Made by a program: the position numbers and the translations under genes. This document shows positions 1-8,331 of a DNA stretch of 64,000 nt, piece after piece. Under the pieces are notes generated by a model. That model had not been told where the DNA came from. It saw only the letters and a program-made list of their open reading frames with translations, and did not search any database. How positions within the stretch are numbered: the first letter of the stretch is position 1; each line of letters begins with the position of its first letter. This DNA comes from Pseudomonadota bacterium (GTDB taxonomy: Bacteria > Pseudomonadota > Alphaproteobacteria > Dongiales > Dongiaceae). The stretch is taken from NCBI GenBank assembly GCA_016183985.1, contig JACPDN010000006.1:124001-188000 (forward strand). The letters are read 5' to 3'.

Positions 1-291
1 TCGGGCCTCTCCATCGGCCATGCCTCGCCGGAAGCCGCCGAGGGCGGTCTCATCGCGCTGGTCGAGAATGGCGACCGCATTGAGATCGACATCCCCAACC
101 GCACCATCAAGCTGGCCGTGCCGGACAATGTGCTCGCCGAACGCAAGAAGGCGATGGACGCCAAGGGCAAGGATGGCTGGAAGCCCGCTTATGTCAGGAA
201 GCGCAACGTCTCACCGGCCTTGAAGGCCTACGCCCATTTCGCCACCAGCGCCGCCAAGGGCGCAGTGCGCGATGTCGATCAGGTGAAATAA
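1..291 (+). CDS. ilvD: Dihydroxy-acid dehydratase, C-terminal fragment
   Basis: The window opens inside this gene; 96 residues and the TAA stop are present. The product converts 2,3-dihydroxy acids to 2-keto acids in valine and isoleucine synthesis and is a cytosolic Fe-S enzyme. The visible part is the typical C-terminal swivelling beta domain: [16 protein letters not shown], then [19 protein letters not shown], then the final segment on [11 protein letters not shown]. The active-site and cluster cysteines lie upstream of the window and cannot be checked. It ends 84 bp before the convergent gene at 376-864, with a hairpin between them. Confidence 0.93.
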   Translation, partial: SGLSIGHASPEAAEGGLIALVENGDRIEIDIPNRTIKLAVPDNVLAERKKAMDAKGKDGWKPAYVRKRNVSPALKAYAHFATSAAKGAVRDVDQVK

Positions 292-311
292 ATCTCTCTG
301 CTCTTCTGAGC

Positions 312-341
312 GCCATTCCCGGCTCTGTGCCCGGGGATGGC
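312..341. terminator. Hairpin between convergent ilvD and membrane-protein genes
   Basis: Arms 312-322 and 331-341 pair over 11 bases with one G-T wobble around an 8-base loop. It sits between two converging genes, so it could stop transcripts from both sides. There is no clear T-run on either side, so a factor-independent terminator is only a possibility. Confidence 0.35.
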
Positions 342-375
342 GAAATCGGATTGTCGTCCGGGGCCGGGGCCAGTC

Positions 376-864
376 TCAGTCCTCTTCCTTCTTGACCTCG
401 CGCACGCCATGCAGGCCACGGACAGCTTCGCCCCATTCTTCGATGAGGCGTTCCTGCTCCTTGGTGACGTTGCGCAGGCGCAAGGCGGTTTGGGTCTCGG
501 CGATCTTGCCGATGACGGCCGGCATGAAGCCGAACACGACCCAGCCGATACCGGCGCCGAGCAAAGCGCAGAGCCAGCCGAAGCTGTCGCCCAGTGTCGG
601 CTGAATGTCGTCCATCCCCTGCCCCATCGCCCAGATGCGATGCAGGAAATAGAGGCTACCGATCAGGTTGAAGCCGCCCACCGTGATGGAAAGGCGCTTG
701 CCGGGCGAGGTATCGACGACGCGAGCCACCAAAGTCGGGATCATGCCGACACCCATCACGATGGCGCTCGGCAGGAAGATGAGGCCGATCAGCACCACGG
801 GGACGATGATGACCCAGGCCTTGATGCCGGTGTGGCCGGCGGCGTTGACGCTGTTATCCGACAT
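376..864 (-). CDS. Small membrane protein of unknown function, paired with the pseudokinase
   Basis: A 162-residue protein I do not recognise. Hydrophobic stretches cover about residues 17-50 (AWVIIVPVVLIGLIFLP and onward), a weaker one lies near 60-75, and another covers about 95-118 (FGWLCALLGAGIGWVVFGF). The C-terminal 40 residues are charged and probably cytoplasmic, ending VREVKKEED. The start lies 13 bp after the stop of the upstream pseudokinase gene on the same strand, so the two are almost certainly co-transcribed. A membrane partner or receptor for the pseudokinase is a reasonable inference, but nothing in the sequence proves it. Confidence 0.75.
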   Translation of the reverse strand: MSDNSVNAAGHTGIKAWVIIVPVVLIGLIFLPSAIVMGVGMIPTLVARVVDTSPGKRLSITVGGFNLIGSLYFLHRIWAMGQGMDDIQPTLGDSFGWLCALLGAGIGWVVFGFMPAVIGKIAETQTALRLRNVTKEQERLIEEWGEAVRGLHGVREVKKEED

Positions 865-877
865 GTCGCACCGTCAT

Positions 878-2911
878 CTAGAACAACATCGCGAAAAGAC
901 CATAGGCAGCGATACTCGCCGTGCTGCACAGCGTCGCCGTCATCGCCGCGACCTTATGCGCGATGCCACGCACCCGCGGCGTATCGGTCAAGCCGCCATT
1001 GACCAGCCAAGACCGCCCGCGCTCGAAATTGGCGTATTCCTGGACCGCCTGGGCAAAGCCGTCATTGTCGGCCCTCTTCAGCGATCCTTCGCCGTCGAGC
1101 AGCAGCAACATCTCGTCGAAGCGGCAGTCATCGGCATGCTTGGCGATCTCATTGCGAATGTGATCGCGCATGGCCGTATTGTGAAAGGCCGCGATCACCG
1201 GCTCCAGCATCTCCGCCACCACCTGGCCGAGGCGCGGCAGATTGTATTGCTGATGCACGCGTTGCACGATGGCGAGCAGTCGCAGGATGGCGGTGCGATA
1301 GGCGATGTCGTCGGCGCGATTGCCGAGCGCCGTCATCTCATTGTCCATCTGCCGCTTCATATTGGTGGCGATGAAGGCCGCGATGTGCCGATCCATCGGT
1401 AGCGTGCCATGTGGCGCGCCGGGGATGGCAGCATCGATCGCCGGCAGCAAATCCGTCATCTCGACCACGTAGTAATCGGCGACGAGCGGCGATTTGCAGG
1501 GCGTGCCGCGATCGAGTTCGTAGAGCACGCGCTCGATGCCATAGCCGGGGCCCTGCCGGTCGATCACCTTGTCGATGACCTCCAGCGATCGCCGCAGCTG
1601 CATCTGCTCGGGCCGCAGATTGGGCTGCTCCTCGAACCAGGCATGAGGCAGCCGGGCGCGCATCGCCTCTGCGATCTGCTGCACCTTGTCCTTGCGCTCA
1701 TAGTAATGCGACAGCATCGCACCCATGCCCATCAGGCTGGTGCGGACGTCCTTGTAGCAAAGCGGCAGATGACCGCCCAGATGGATGATGAAGCGCGACA
1801 CCGCGCGATCGCGAATGCCCGATTGCGGACCATAGGCAGCGGCGAGGCCATGGATGCGCGTCATCTTGTCCGGCGCCTTTTCGTCACCGAAGCCGCGCTT
1901 GTACCAATTGTCGAAGTCGCTGTTGAAGATCAGCACGATCGCTTCGTTCCAATGCCGCGACATGGCATGGGCGATCGCCGGTCTGTTGAGGTAATCGACG
2001 CCACAGAATTTCAGCGGCCGCGATGCGCGTTGCGGGACGCTGGGCAAGGTCGGGTTGAAATGCGCGCCGGTCATCCAGCCTTCCAGATGCTTGATGGTCC
2101 AGCGGTCGGCAACCTTGTCGCACAGCACACCGCGGAAGAACTCAGCCAGGCTCGGCGCCAATTTCTCACCACCGGCAAGCGTCGAGAAGGAGCCGGAATT
2201 GATCTTGGCGTTGATGATCTGCTCGTCAGTCATTTGCGCCACGGGATCGCGGCCGAGATAGAGCATCAGCGCCGTGACACCCATCGCATAGATATCGTCG
2301 GCGATGGAACCGCCGCCACGGCCGATGGGGTCGGAAATCGCGGCATCGATCGTCTCCAGCGCCGCCGATTGGTGGCTGCCCGGCGGCGAGGCCAGGCAGT
2401 CGCCGAACATGATGTCGCCGGCATTGCCGCCTTGATAATAGAGGTTCTGCGGACGGATCGCCCGATGCGGCAAGCCGAGCAGCACGAGATCGCGCAAGGT
2501 CTGAATGGCCGGCTGGATGAAGTTCTTGATCAGTTGGGATTCGTTCAGCGTCGGCAGCTGGTTGTTGGCACCCACCACCTTCTCGCCCGCCGGGATGGAA
2601 TAGATGAAGGCGGGGCGCCGGCCCCAGAGCACTTCGCTGCCCTCTATGCCGACCGGCCAATCGACGATGCCGCTGGTGACCGGCCACATCAGATAGGCGC
2701 CGGCCGCATTGCGTGTCGGTGCCATCGCAAGGCCGCGATTGGCCAGATGCCCCGGCGCGATCAGCGCAAAGACCTTGCGCGAGGTGTCGATGCGGTCGGT
2801 GGCGGCAAAAGCTTCCGCCATGCCGTTGTCCAAGGCGGCAAGGCGCTGACTGGGCTGGATCTCATAACGATCCCCCAGTTCCACTGCTTCCATGACACCT
2901 GCTGCCGCCAT
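878..2911 (-). CDS. Tail-anchored protein with a degenerate protein-kinase (pseudokinase) domain
   Basis: A 677-residue protein. Residues 149-156 (HRAIRPQN) align with the catalytic-loop motif HRDxKPxN of Hanks-type kinases, but the catalytic Asp is Ala151. The region DDIYAMGVTALMLYLGRDP (205-223) matches the subdomain IX helix. The usual VAIK lysine region appears as VFALIAP (47-53) with no lysine, and the DFG site reads FGD (169-171). Phosphotransfer is therefore unlikely. Residues 300-640 are a long alpha-rich region without a family I can name. The last 25 residues form a hydrophobic segment, suggesting a C-terminal membrane anchor. An alternative start is Met7 at 2893. It is followed after 13 bp by the membrane-protein gene. 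Confidence 0.72.
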   Translation of the reverse strand: MAAAGVMEAVELGDRYEIQPSQRLAALDNGMAEAFAATDRIDTSRKVFALIAPGHLANRGLAMAPTRNAAGAYLMWPVTSGIVDWPVGIEGSEVLWGRRPAFIYSIPAGEKVVGANNQLPTLNESQLIKNFIQPAIQTLRDLVLLGLPHRAIRPQNLYYQGGNAGDIMFGDCLASPPGSHQSAALETIDAAISDPIGRGGGSIADDIYAMGVTALMLYLGRDPVAQMTDEQIINAKINSGSFSTLAGGEKLAPSLAEFFRGVLCDKVADRWTIKHLEGWMTGAHFNPTLPSVPQRASRPLKFCGVDYLNRPAIAHAMSRHWNEAIVLIFNSDFDNWYKRGFGDEKAPDKMTRIHGLAAAYGPQSGIRDRAVSRFIIHLGGHLPLCYKDVRTSLMGMGAMLSHYYERKDKVQQIAEAMRARLPHAWFEEQPNLRPEQMQLRRSLEVIDKVIDRQGPGYGIERVLYELDRGTPCKSPLVADYYVVEMTDLLPAIDAAIPGAPHGTLPMDRHIAAFIATNMKRQMDNEMTALGNRADDIAYRTAILRLLAIVQRVHQQYNLPRLGQVVAEMLEPVIAAFHNTAMRDHIRNEIAKHADDCRFDEMLLLLDGEGSLKRADNDGFAQAVQEYANFERGRSWLVNGGLTDTPRVRGIAHKVAAMTATLCSTASIAAYGLFAMLF

Positions 2912-3037
2912 CGCTCCATCCAGATCAGATCAGGCAAATTCTACCCCGCCACGGTGGGAGTCCAGGCGGGTCGAATGATCAGATGCAGTTTTGATGCCGG
3001 ATTGGTTAATAACGGGTTTAGGAACCCGATCCGAGCC

Positions 3038-3526
3038 CTATTTGCCGACGTAAAGCGTTACCTTGGCAACGCCCGCCGCCACCGCGACACCGACATTGCC
3101 GCTGACCGTCACGGGCTGCAAAGCGATCTGGCGGGAGCTGCCGCCGAAAAGCGCATTGGCCCCGACACCGAGCCCGGCCGCGACATCGGCCCCGGCCCCG
3201 CCATAGGTTCCTTCAAGAGCGCCCTTTTCGACATGGCCAGGAGCCACCACGCCCCAGAACATGCGCGATTCACGGCTGAAGCCGATATCGAGGCCCCAGC
3301 GCCGGATCTCGCCATGGTAGTTTTCGACGGTGCCGTCATTGCGCTTGAACTGGCAGGCCATGCTGCGGTTTGAGCCGATGATATAGCCGATGCCCTCGCC
3401 CACGGTGCAATCGAGCACGCCAATATTGACGCCTGTGCCGGCACCGACGGCATGAGTGGCCGGCAAGCCGAAGGTGGCCGCGGCAATGCCTAAAGCGGCG
3501 ATGGATCGCATGATCTTGGCAAACAT
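3038..3526 (-). CDS. DUF992 family exported protein
   Basis: A 162-residue protein with an N-terminal signal peptide (about residues 1-29, ending near HAVGAG). The mature part carries the DUF992 pattern: NIGVLDCTVGEGIGYIIGS, two cysteines, a small beta-rich domain, then a glycine- and alanine-rich stretch with GGAGADVAAGLGVGANAL. Members are common in Alphaproteobacteria and their function is not known. The gene diverges from the lyase-like operon. The SD-like GGAGAGAG lies just upstream of the start, directly beside a tandem 13-bp repeat. Confidence 0.85.
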   Translation of the reverse strand: MFAKIMRSIAALGIAAATFGLPATHAVGAGTGVNIGVLDCTVGEGIGYIIGSNRSMACQFKRNDGTVENYHGEIRRWGLDIGFSRESRMFWGVVAPGHVEKGALEGTYGGAGADVAAGLGVGANALFGGSSRQIALQPVTVSGNVGVAVAAGVAKVTLYVGK

Positions 3527-3535
3527 GAACTCTCT

Positions 3536-3561
3536 CCGAATCAGCGGGCCGAATCAGCGGG
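3536..3561. repeat. Perfect tandem 13-bp duplication upstream of the DUF992 gene
   Basis: CCGAATCAGCGGG occurs twice back to back at 3536-3548 and 3549-3561, ending 9 bases before the DUF992 start codon on the minus strand. It would lie in the 5' leader immediately before the SD. It could be a slippage product or a binding site. Confidence 0.7.
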
Positions 3562-3721
3562 TCGTTCCGTCCCGCTTCAGTGTAGCCGGGCTTTGTCCGG
3601 TCCAACAGCTTCAGTCGGAGAAAGTTCCGGTAACCCTGCCCGGCGTTTTGGCCCCTGCTGCACCGGCCTGGAATCGCTTAAGAATTGGCGCGCGATCATT
3701 CCGAAAAGGGGGCTTTCGTCC

Positions 3722-5152
3722 ATGCCGTTGGAACTTAACCGTCGCGCCGACCTCACCCTCGGCAATTACCAGCGCGTGGCCTGGGAAGGCGCCACTGTAC
3801 GACTGGGTTCTGCTGCACAGGCGGCGATGGCCAAGGCCAGGACAGCCTTCATCCACCTGCTCGACACCGATCCCGAGATCACCATCTATGGCGTCACCAG
3901 TGGCTACGGCCAGCACGCCAACAAGCGCTACACCGGCGAGGCGCGACGGGCCCATGCCCAGCGACCACCGCGCAGCCCCGCGGTTGCATTCGGCGAGGCG
4001 GCACCAGAGCGTGTCGCGCGCGGCATCATCTTCGCACGGCTGGCCAATTTCATCGAAGGGCATGCCGCGATCACACCGGCTTTGGCAGATGCCGTGGCGG
4101 CGCTGCTCGATGACAAGCTGCCATCGGTTTCGATCAGCGGCCAGGGTGGCGCTGGTGAGATTCTGTGGATGGCGCCGCTCATCGTCGATCTCGCCGAAAG
4201 CTTTCCGCTCGGTGAAAAGGATGCGCTCTCGCTCATCAACGGCTCGCCGGCGGCAAGCGCGCTGATTGCCGATGCGGCGATCGCCATGCGCCGACGTCTC
4301 GATCTCGCCGAGCGTGTCTTTGCGCTCTCGGCCGAAGCAATCAAGGCGCCACTCGAAGCCTATGACGCAGCCTTTGAAGATCTGTGGGGCGATGCGTTCG
4401 AGGCAGAGGCCCTGCAGCGCCTGCGCGCATTGCTGAGCGGCGGCGCCAATCCGCGCCGGCCCTATCAGGCGCCGGTCTCCTATCGCATCCTGCCGCGCGT
4501 GCTGGGCCAGATGCGCCGCGCCGTGGCTCAGGCTGAAGAGATCGCACTTGGCTCGCTGCAATCGGTCACCGACAACCCGGTCTTCCTGATGCCCGATGCC
4601 GCGAACCCGAAGGCACGCGTCTATAGCAATGGCGGCTATCACAACGCCCGCGCCTATCCGGCACTCGACAATCTTGCCGCCGCCGCCGCCGATCTCTGCG
4701 TGCTTGCCGAGCGGCACAATACCAAGCTGCTCGATGGCCGTTATTCGCTGCTGCCCGATCAATTGCAGGCAGCTGAAGAGGCTTATATCGGCATCATGGG
4801 CTTTGCCCATATCGGCTATGTCGAAGAGGCCAAGCGCGCGGCGCAGCGCAACTTCCTGCCCGGCAGCGAGGCGGGCGGCTTCGGCCAGAACGATGTGGCG
4901 CCGATGACGGGCCTTGCCTGGAAAGCACAGGAAGAGGCCGGCCGTTGCCTCGACGCAGGCCTTGCCATGCTGGGCGCGGTCGCTTCGCAAGGCTTGCATA
5001 TGACGGATCGCGCGGCACCGCCGGCGCTTGCCGAAACACTGGCAACCATTCGCCGGCATTTCCCGCCGATGACCGCCGCACGTGTCTTCGGGCCCGATCT
5101 CAAATCGCTTGCCGACGCGTTCCGCGCCGAAATCTATCGAGGTCAGTCATGA
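3722..5152 (+). CDS. Aromatic amino acid ammonia-lyase homologue lacking the MIO triad
   Basis: A 476-residue protein with the full-length histidine/phenylalanine ammonia-lyase fold. Conserved landmarks are YGVTSGYG (56-63), LINGSPAASAL (N173) and the YSL segment at 341-343. The segment that normally reads GASGDLAPL reads GGAGEILWMAPL, so the Ser that forms the MIO electrophile is Ala144. The Arg of YSLR is Leu344, and the Glu of the QEDH motif is Asn390 (GQNDVAPM). Histidine or aromatic lyase activity by the normal route is therefore unlikely. The start at 3722 has AAGGGGG about 10 bases upstream; an upstream in-frame extension to 3593 has no homology. The stop overlaps the next start (ATGA). 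Confidence 0.85.
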   Translation: MPLELNRRADLTLGNYQRVAWEGATVRLGSAAQAAMAKARTAFIHLLDTDPEITIYGVTSGYGQHANKRYTGEARRAHAQRPPRSPAVAFGEAAPERVARGIIFARLANFIEGHAAITPALADAVAALLDDKLPSVSISGQGGAGEILWMAPLIVDLAESFPLGEKDALSLINGSPAASALIADAAIAMRRRLDLAERVFALSAEAIKAPLEAYDAAFEDLWGDAFEAEALQRLRALLSGGANPRRPYQAPVSYRILPRVLGQMRRAVAQAEEIALGSLQSVTDNPVFLMPDAANPKARVYSNGGYHNARAYPALDNLAAAAADLCVLAERHNTKLLDGRYSLLPDQLQAAEEAYIGIMGFAHIGYVEEAKRAAQRNFLPGSEAGGFGQNDVAPMTGLAWKAQEEAGRCLDAGLAMLGAVASQGLHMTDRAAPPALAETLATIRRHFPPMTAARVFGPDLKSLADAFRAEIYRGQS

Positions 5153-5598
5153 GCGATCTTCTCTATCTCGAAGACCTTACCGTCGGACTGAAATTCACCA
5201 GCCCGACGCATGCGCTGGACGTGGCGCAGATCAAGGCCTTTGCGCGAGAATTCGATCCACAGCCTTTTCATACCGACGAAGGGGCGGCGAAGAACACATT
5301 CTTCGGCGGCCTTGCGGCGAGCGGCTGGCACACGGCGGCGATCACGATGAAGCTGCTGACGGCGACGAAACCGGGCATTGCCGGCGGGCTCATCGGTGCA
5401 GGCGGAGAAATCTCCTGGCCGCAACCGACGCGACCCGACGATGTGCTGCAGGTGACGAGCGAGATCTTGGAAGTGAAACCATCGCGCTCGAAACCGGAAC
5501 GCGGCATGGCGGTGATGCGGAGCGAAACGAAGAACCAGCGGGGTGAGGTGCTGCAGATTCTCACCTCGCGCCTCATCGTGCCGAAACGTGTGGTCTAG
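5149..5598 (+). CDS. MaoC-like hydratase/dehydratase (hot-dog fold)
   Basis: A 149-residue single hot-dog domain protein of the MaoC/R-specific enoyl hydratase type. The catalytic signature is FDPQPFHTDE with the Asp and His in place, followed by FFGGLAASGWHT, which normally lines the substrate tunnel. Members hydrate or dehydrate acyl-CoA-like substrates, though some have other thioester substrates. The start codon overlaps the stop of the MIO-less lyase homologue by 4 bases, so the two are translationally coupled and probably act on the same compound. The specific substrate cannot be read from sequence. Confidence 0.87.
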   Translation: MSDLLYLEDLTVGLKFTSPTHALDVAQIKAFAREFDPQPFHTDEGAAKNTFFGGLAASGWHTAAITMKLLTATKPGIAGGLIGAGGEISWPQPTRPDDVLQVTSEILEVKPSRSKPERGMAVMRSETKNQRGEVLQILTSRLIVPKRVV

Positions 5599-5617
5599 TG
5601 GCGGGGCCGAGCGCGCG

Positions 5618-6169
5618 CTACTTCAAGAAATCGGCGACCAGCTGCCGGCTGTAGGGAATGTCGAGTGGTTTCGCGCTGAAGAGGATGCGGTACATGATCG
5701 GCGCCACGATCTGGTCCATGGCGCGCTCGAGATCGAACGGCTTCTCACCACGCGCCTCGGCGCGTTCGACGATGACCTGCAGCTGATCCTGGATGAAGCC
5801 GCAGCATTGCTTGGTGTCGTTCGGGTTGGCGCAGGCATCGCGGATCATGCCGCGACAGGCATCCGACGACATTTCCTCCATGAATTGCTCAGTCCAGGCA
5901 GCAAGGTCCGCTTCCTGCGAACCGCAATCGGCGGGATCGGCGATGGGGCGCAGGCGCGAGACAGCAACATCAGACAAAAGCTCGGCAAGGTCGCCCCAGC
6001 GGCGATAGATGGTCGAGGGCGTCACCCCCGCCTTCGCGGCGATCATCGGGATCGTAAGGTCGGCGCGCGGTGTTCTGGCGGAAAGATCCTTCACCGCCTG
6101 ATGCACCGCCTCCTGGATACGGGCCGAACGCCCACCAAACCGGACTCTCTCCCTGGTGCTCATACCCAT
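5618..6169 (-). CDS. TetR family transcriptional regulator
   Basis: A 183-residue regulator. The N-terminal helix-turn-helix is at about residues 38-58 (TIPMIAAKAGVTPSTIYRRW), and the rest is the helical ligand-binding and dimer domain with the DPADCGSQ and ACRGMIRDAC segments. It is divergently transcribed from the MFS exporter, the common arrangement in which the TetR protein represses the neighbouring pump until an inducer binds. A 9-bp perfect inverted repeat in the shared gap is a good candidate operator. A second possible start is Met3 at 6163. Confidence 0.9.
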   Translation of the reverse strand: MGMSTRERVRFGGRSARIQEAVHQAVKDLSARTPRADLTIPMIAAKAGVTPSTIYRRWGDLAELLSDVAVSRLRPIADPADCGSQEADLAAWTEQFMEEMSSDACRGMIRDACANPNDTKQCCGFIQDQLQVIVERAEARGEKPFDLERAMDQIVAPIMYRILFSAKPLDIPYSRQLVADFLK

Positions 6170-6200
6170 CGCTCCGTCAGGGTCTCTATTTCACACTAAA

Positions 6201-6250
6201 GCAAATTATTTGCATTAGAAGTGGAGATCACCTACATCTCACTAATGCAA
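6201..6250. promoter_or_regulatory. Candidate TetR operator between regulator and MFS genes
   Basis: TTGCATTAG (6210-6218) and CTAATGCAA (6242-6250) form a perfect 9-bp inverted repeat; GAGAT/ATCTC inside extends the symmetry. A second short palindrome, GCAAA-TTA-TTTGC (6201-6213), overlaps the left arm. The region is AT-rich compared with its surroundings and lies between divergent start codons at 6169 and 6280. Confidence 0.6.
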
Positions 6251-6279
6251 TTCCTTAGCTTTAAGGATGGAAGGTCGAA

Positions 6280-7470
6280 ATGTCGAGTGCCGACGCCGCT
6301 TTAGCCCCCGTGACCAGCCGTCGCGCCATGGCGTTTTTCGCGGGGCTCAGCCTGGCGGCGATCCTTGCCGGGTCGGCCGCTCCGACGCCGATTTACCGGC
6401 TTTATCAAGAGGCCTGGTCCCTTTCGCCGCTGACGCTCACCCTCATCTTCTCGATCTATGCGATCACACTGTTGCTGTCGCTGCTGACCGTCGGTTCGCT
6501 TTCCGACTATGTCGGGCGGCGTCCGATGATCTCGGCCGGCCTGCTCCTCAGCGCCGTTGCCATGGTTCTCTTCATCGAAGCGGATTCCGCCCCCTGGCTG
6601 ATCGCGGCACGCGCCGTTCAGGGCCTCGCCACCGGTGCGCTCACCAGCACGCTCGGCGCCACCATCCTTGATAGCAATCGCGAGAAAGGCGCCATGCTCA
6701 ACAGCCTGATGCCGTTCTTCGGCATGGCGGCTGGCGCACTGGGTGCCAGCTCGTTGGTCACCTTTGCCCCCGCCCCGCTGCAACTCGTCTATGTCGTGAT
6801 GATGACCCTGTTCCTGGCACTGGCCGCCATCGTCTGGCAGATGCCGGAAACGGCGAGCCCGATGGCAGGCGCCTGGGCCTCGCTGAAGCCCCATGTCGCC
6901 GTGCCGGTGCAGGCGCGCCGCCCACTCCTCCTCATCTCGCCGGTCAATATCGCGGCTTGGGCGCTCGGCGGTTTCTATCTGTCGCTGATGCCGTCGCTCT
7001 TTCGCGTGGCGACGGGCCTGACTTCGCCGTTGCTGGGTGGCAGTGTCGTCGCTGTGCTGACCCTGAGTGGTGCGGCAGCCGTGCTGATTGCCCGCACATG
7101 GCATGCGCGCCGCACGCTCATCCTAGGGACGGCGACACTCATCCCCGGCGTCGCGATAACGCTGAGCGGTGTCTATTTCGAAGCGGCACCGCTGCTCCTC
7201 GTCGGCACGATCCTGTCCGGCCTCGGCATGGGCGCCAGCTTCTTCGGCGCCTCGCGCAAGGTGATGCCGCTGGCCGAGCTGCATGAACGCGCCGGATTGC
7301 TCGCCGCCTTTTATGTCGAAAGCTATCTGGCGTTCAGCCTGCCGGTGATTCTCATCGGACTTGTGGCACCGCATCTCGGCCTGCCGGTCGCCAGCTATCT
7401 CTATGGCGGCACGCTGATGATGCTAGCCGCCATGTCATTGCTGGCAACCCTGCTCTCGCGCCAGAATTAA
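6280..7470 (+). CDS. MFS efflux transporter
   Basis: A 396-residue protein with about 12 hydrophobic segments. The loop 2-3 motif A of the major facilitator superfamily is visible as GSLSDYVGRRP, and the first helices carry SAAPTPIYRLYQ. Proton-driven export of a small molecule is the usual role for this group. The SD AAGGATGGAAGG is just upstream of the ATG. It diverges from a TetR gene that probably controls it. Its last 4 bases overlap the 3' end of the convergent Crp/Fnr gene. The exported substrate is unknown. Confidence 0.88.
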   Translation: MSSADAALAPVTSRRAMAFFAGLSLAAILAGSAAPTPIYRLYQEAWSLSPLTLTLIFSIYAITLLLSLLTVGSLSDYVGRRPMISAGLLLSAVAMVLFIEADSAPWLIAARAVQGLATGALTSTLGATILDSNREKGAMLNSLMPFFGMAAGALGASSLVTFAPAPLQLVYVVMMTLFLALAAIVWQMPETASPMAGAWASLKPHVAVPVQARRPLLLISPVNIAAWALGGFYLSLMPSLFRVATGLTSPLLGGSVVAVLTLSGAAAVLIARTWHARRTLILGTATLIPGVAITLSGVYFEAAPLLLVGTILSGLGMGASFFGASRKVMPLAELHERAGLLAAFYVESYLAFSLPVILIGLVAPHLGLPVASYLYGGTLMMLAAMSLLATLLSRQN

Positions 7471-8168
7471 AGCCTTCTGAGCGCCGCGCGATCGAAGAGT
7501 TCGAGCCGCCCGCGATGGAGCGACAGCACGCCTTCGCGGCGGAAGCGACGCAGCACGCGCCCGGCATGGATCGAGGTGAGACCCAATGCGTCGGCGATAT
7601 GCGTCTGGCCCAGCGGGAAGAACATCGGATTGCTCGTCGGCAATCCCTTGGCTTCCATCCGCGTCACCAATTCCAGGATGAGCCGCCCCACCCGCTCGTA
7701 AGCTGAACGACGGCCGAGGTCGATCAGCCGCTCATCTGCCGAGGTCTGTGCCGACACGCAGGAAACATCGGCCTGAAAGGCTATTTGGCGATGCTCCGCG
7801 ACAAAATTGGCAAAGCAGCTGCGATCGAACGTACAAGCCGTGATCGATGTCAGCGATTGCACGGAGAATGGCAGCCGATCGACGGTGAGCAGCGGCAAGC
7901 AGATCGGATCGCCCGGCAACAGGAAAGAGAGAATCTGACGCCGGCCACCCGGCAGCAGCTTGTAGCGGAAGGCCCAGCCGTCGAAGATCATCAGCATCTC
8001 GCTGGCAATCTCGCCTTCACGATAGATCGTGCGCTTGGCTGGGAAATGGCGATGGCCGGAGCGCAATTGTTCCATCGCTACCAGCGTTTCGTGTTCACTG
8101 CGATAGAACGCCGTCTTGAGGCGCGGACATTGCGCGCACGATATCGGCAAGGCGGACATAACCGTCAT
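7467..8168 (-). CDS. Crp/Fnr family transcriptional regulator
   Basis: A 233-residue regulator. It has an N-terminal cyclic-nucleotide-type sensor barrel (about 30-130, with FPAKRTIYREGEIASEM and LPGGRRQILSFLLPGD), a dimer helix, and a C-terminal winged helix (LGQTHIADALGLTSIHAGRVLRRFRREG, quoted in part here as THIADALGLTSIHAGRVLRR). Two N-terminal cysteines (CAQC, 11-14) recall Fnr, but the full four-cysteine Fe-S set is not evident, so oxygen sensing through a cluster is unproven. Met4 at 8159 is an alternative start. It diverges from the PAS kinase gene, and an Fnr-type palindrome lies between them. Confidence 0.88.
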   Translation of the reverse strand: MTVMSALPISCAQCPRLKTAFYRSEHETLVAMEQLRSGHRHFPAKRTIYREGEIASEMLMIFDGWAFRYKLLPGGRRQILSFLLPGDPICLPLLTVDRLPFSVQSLTSITACTFDRSCFANFVAEHRQIAFQADVSCVSAQTSADERLIDLGRRSAYERVGRLILELVTRMEAKGLPTSNPMFFPLGQTHIADALGLTSIHAGRVLRRFRREGVLSLHRGRLELFDRAALRRL

Positions 8169-8331
8169 TTACGTCACTCGCACTAGTTTCATTTAGCTAA
8201 TTCCGCCTGAGTCGCCCTGATAAGGCACGAACACATGACAGCGCGGCGCGCCACTCTCAACGCGTCGGTGCAACAAGTCCATTGGACGTTTGCGTACTTA
8301 GGTATCGTATGCAGATTGTCATCATCATCCT

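Noticed and set aside
1409-3373. Long open frame on the plus strand (about 650 codons) opposite the pseudokinase gene
   Set aside because: Its translation is rich in Arg, His and Asp without any family pattern, which is typical of the antisense of GC-rich genes; the minus-strand frame has kinase-like motifs and a membrane anchor.
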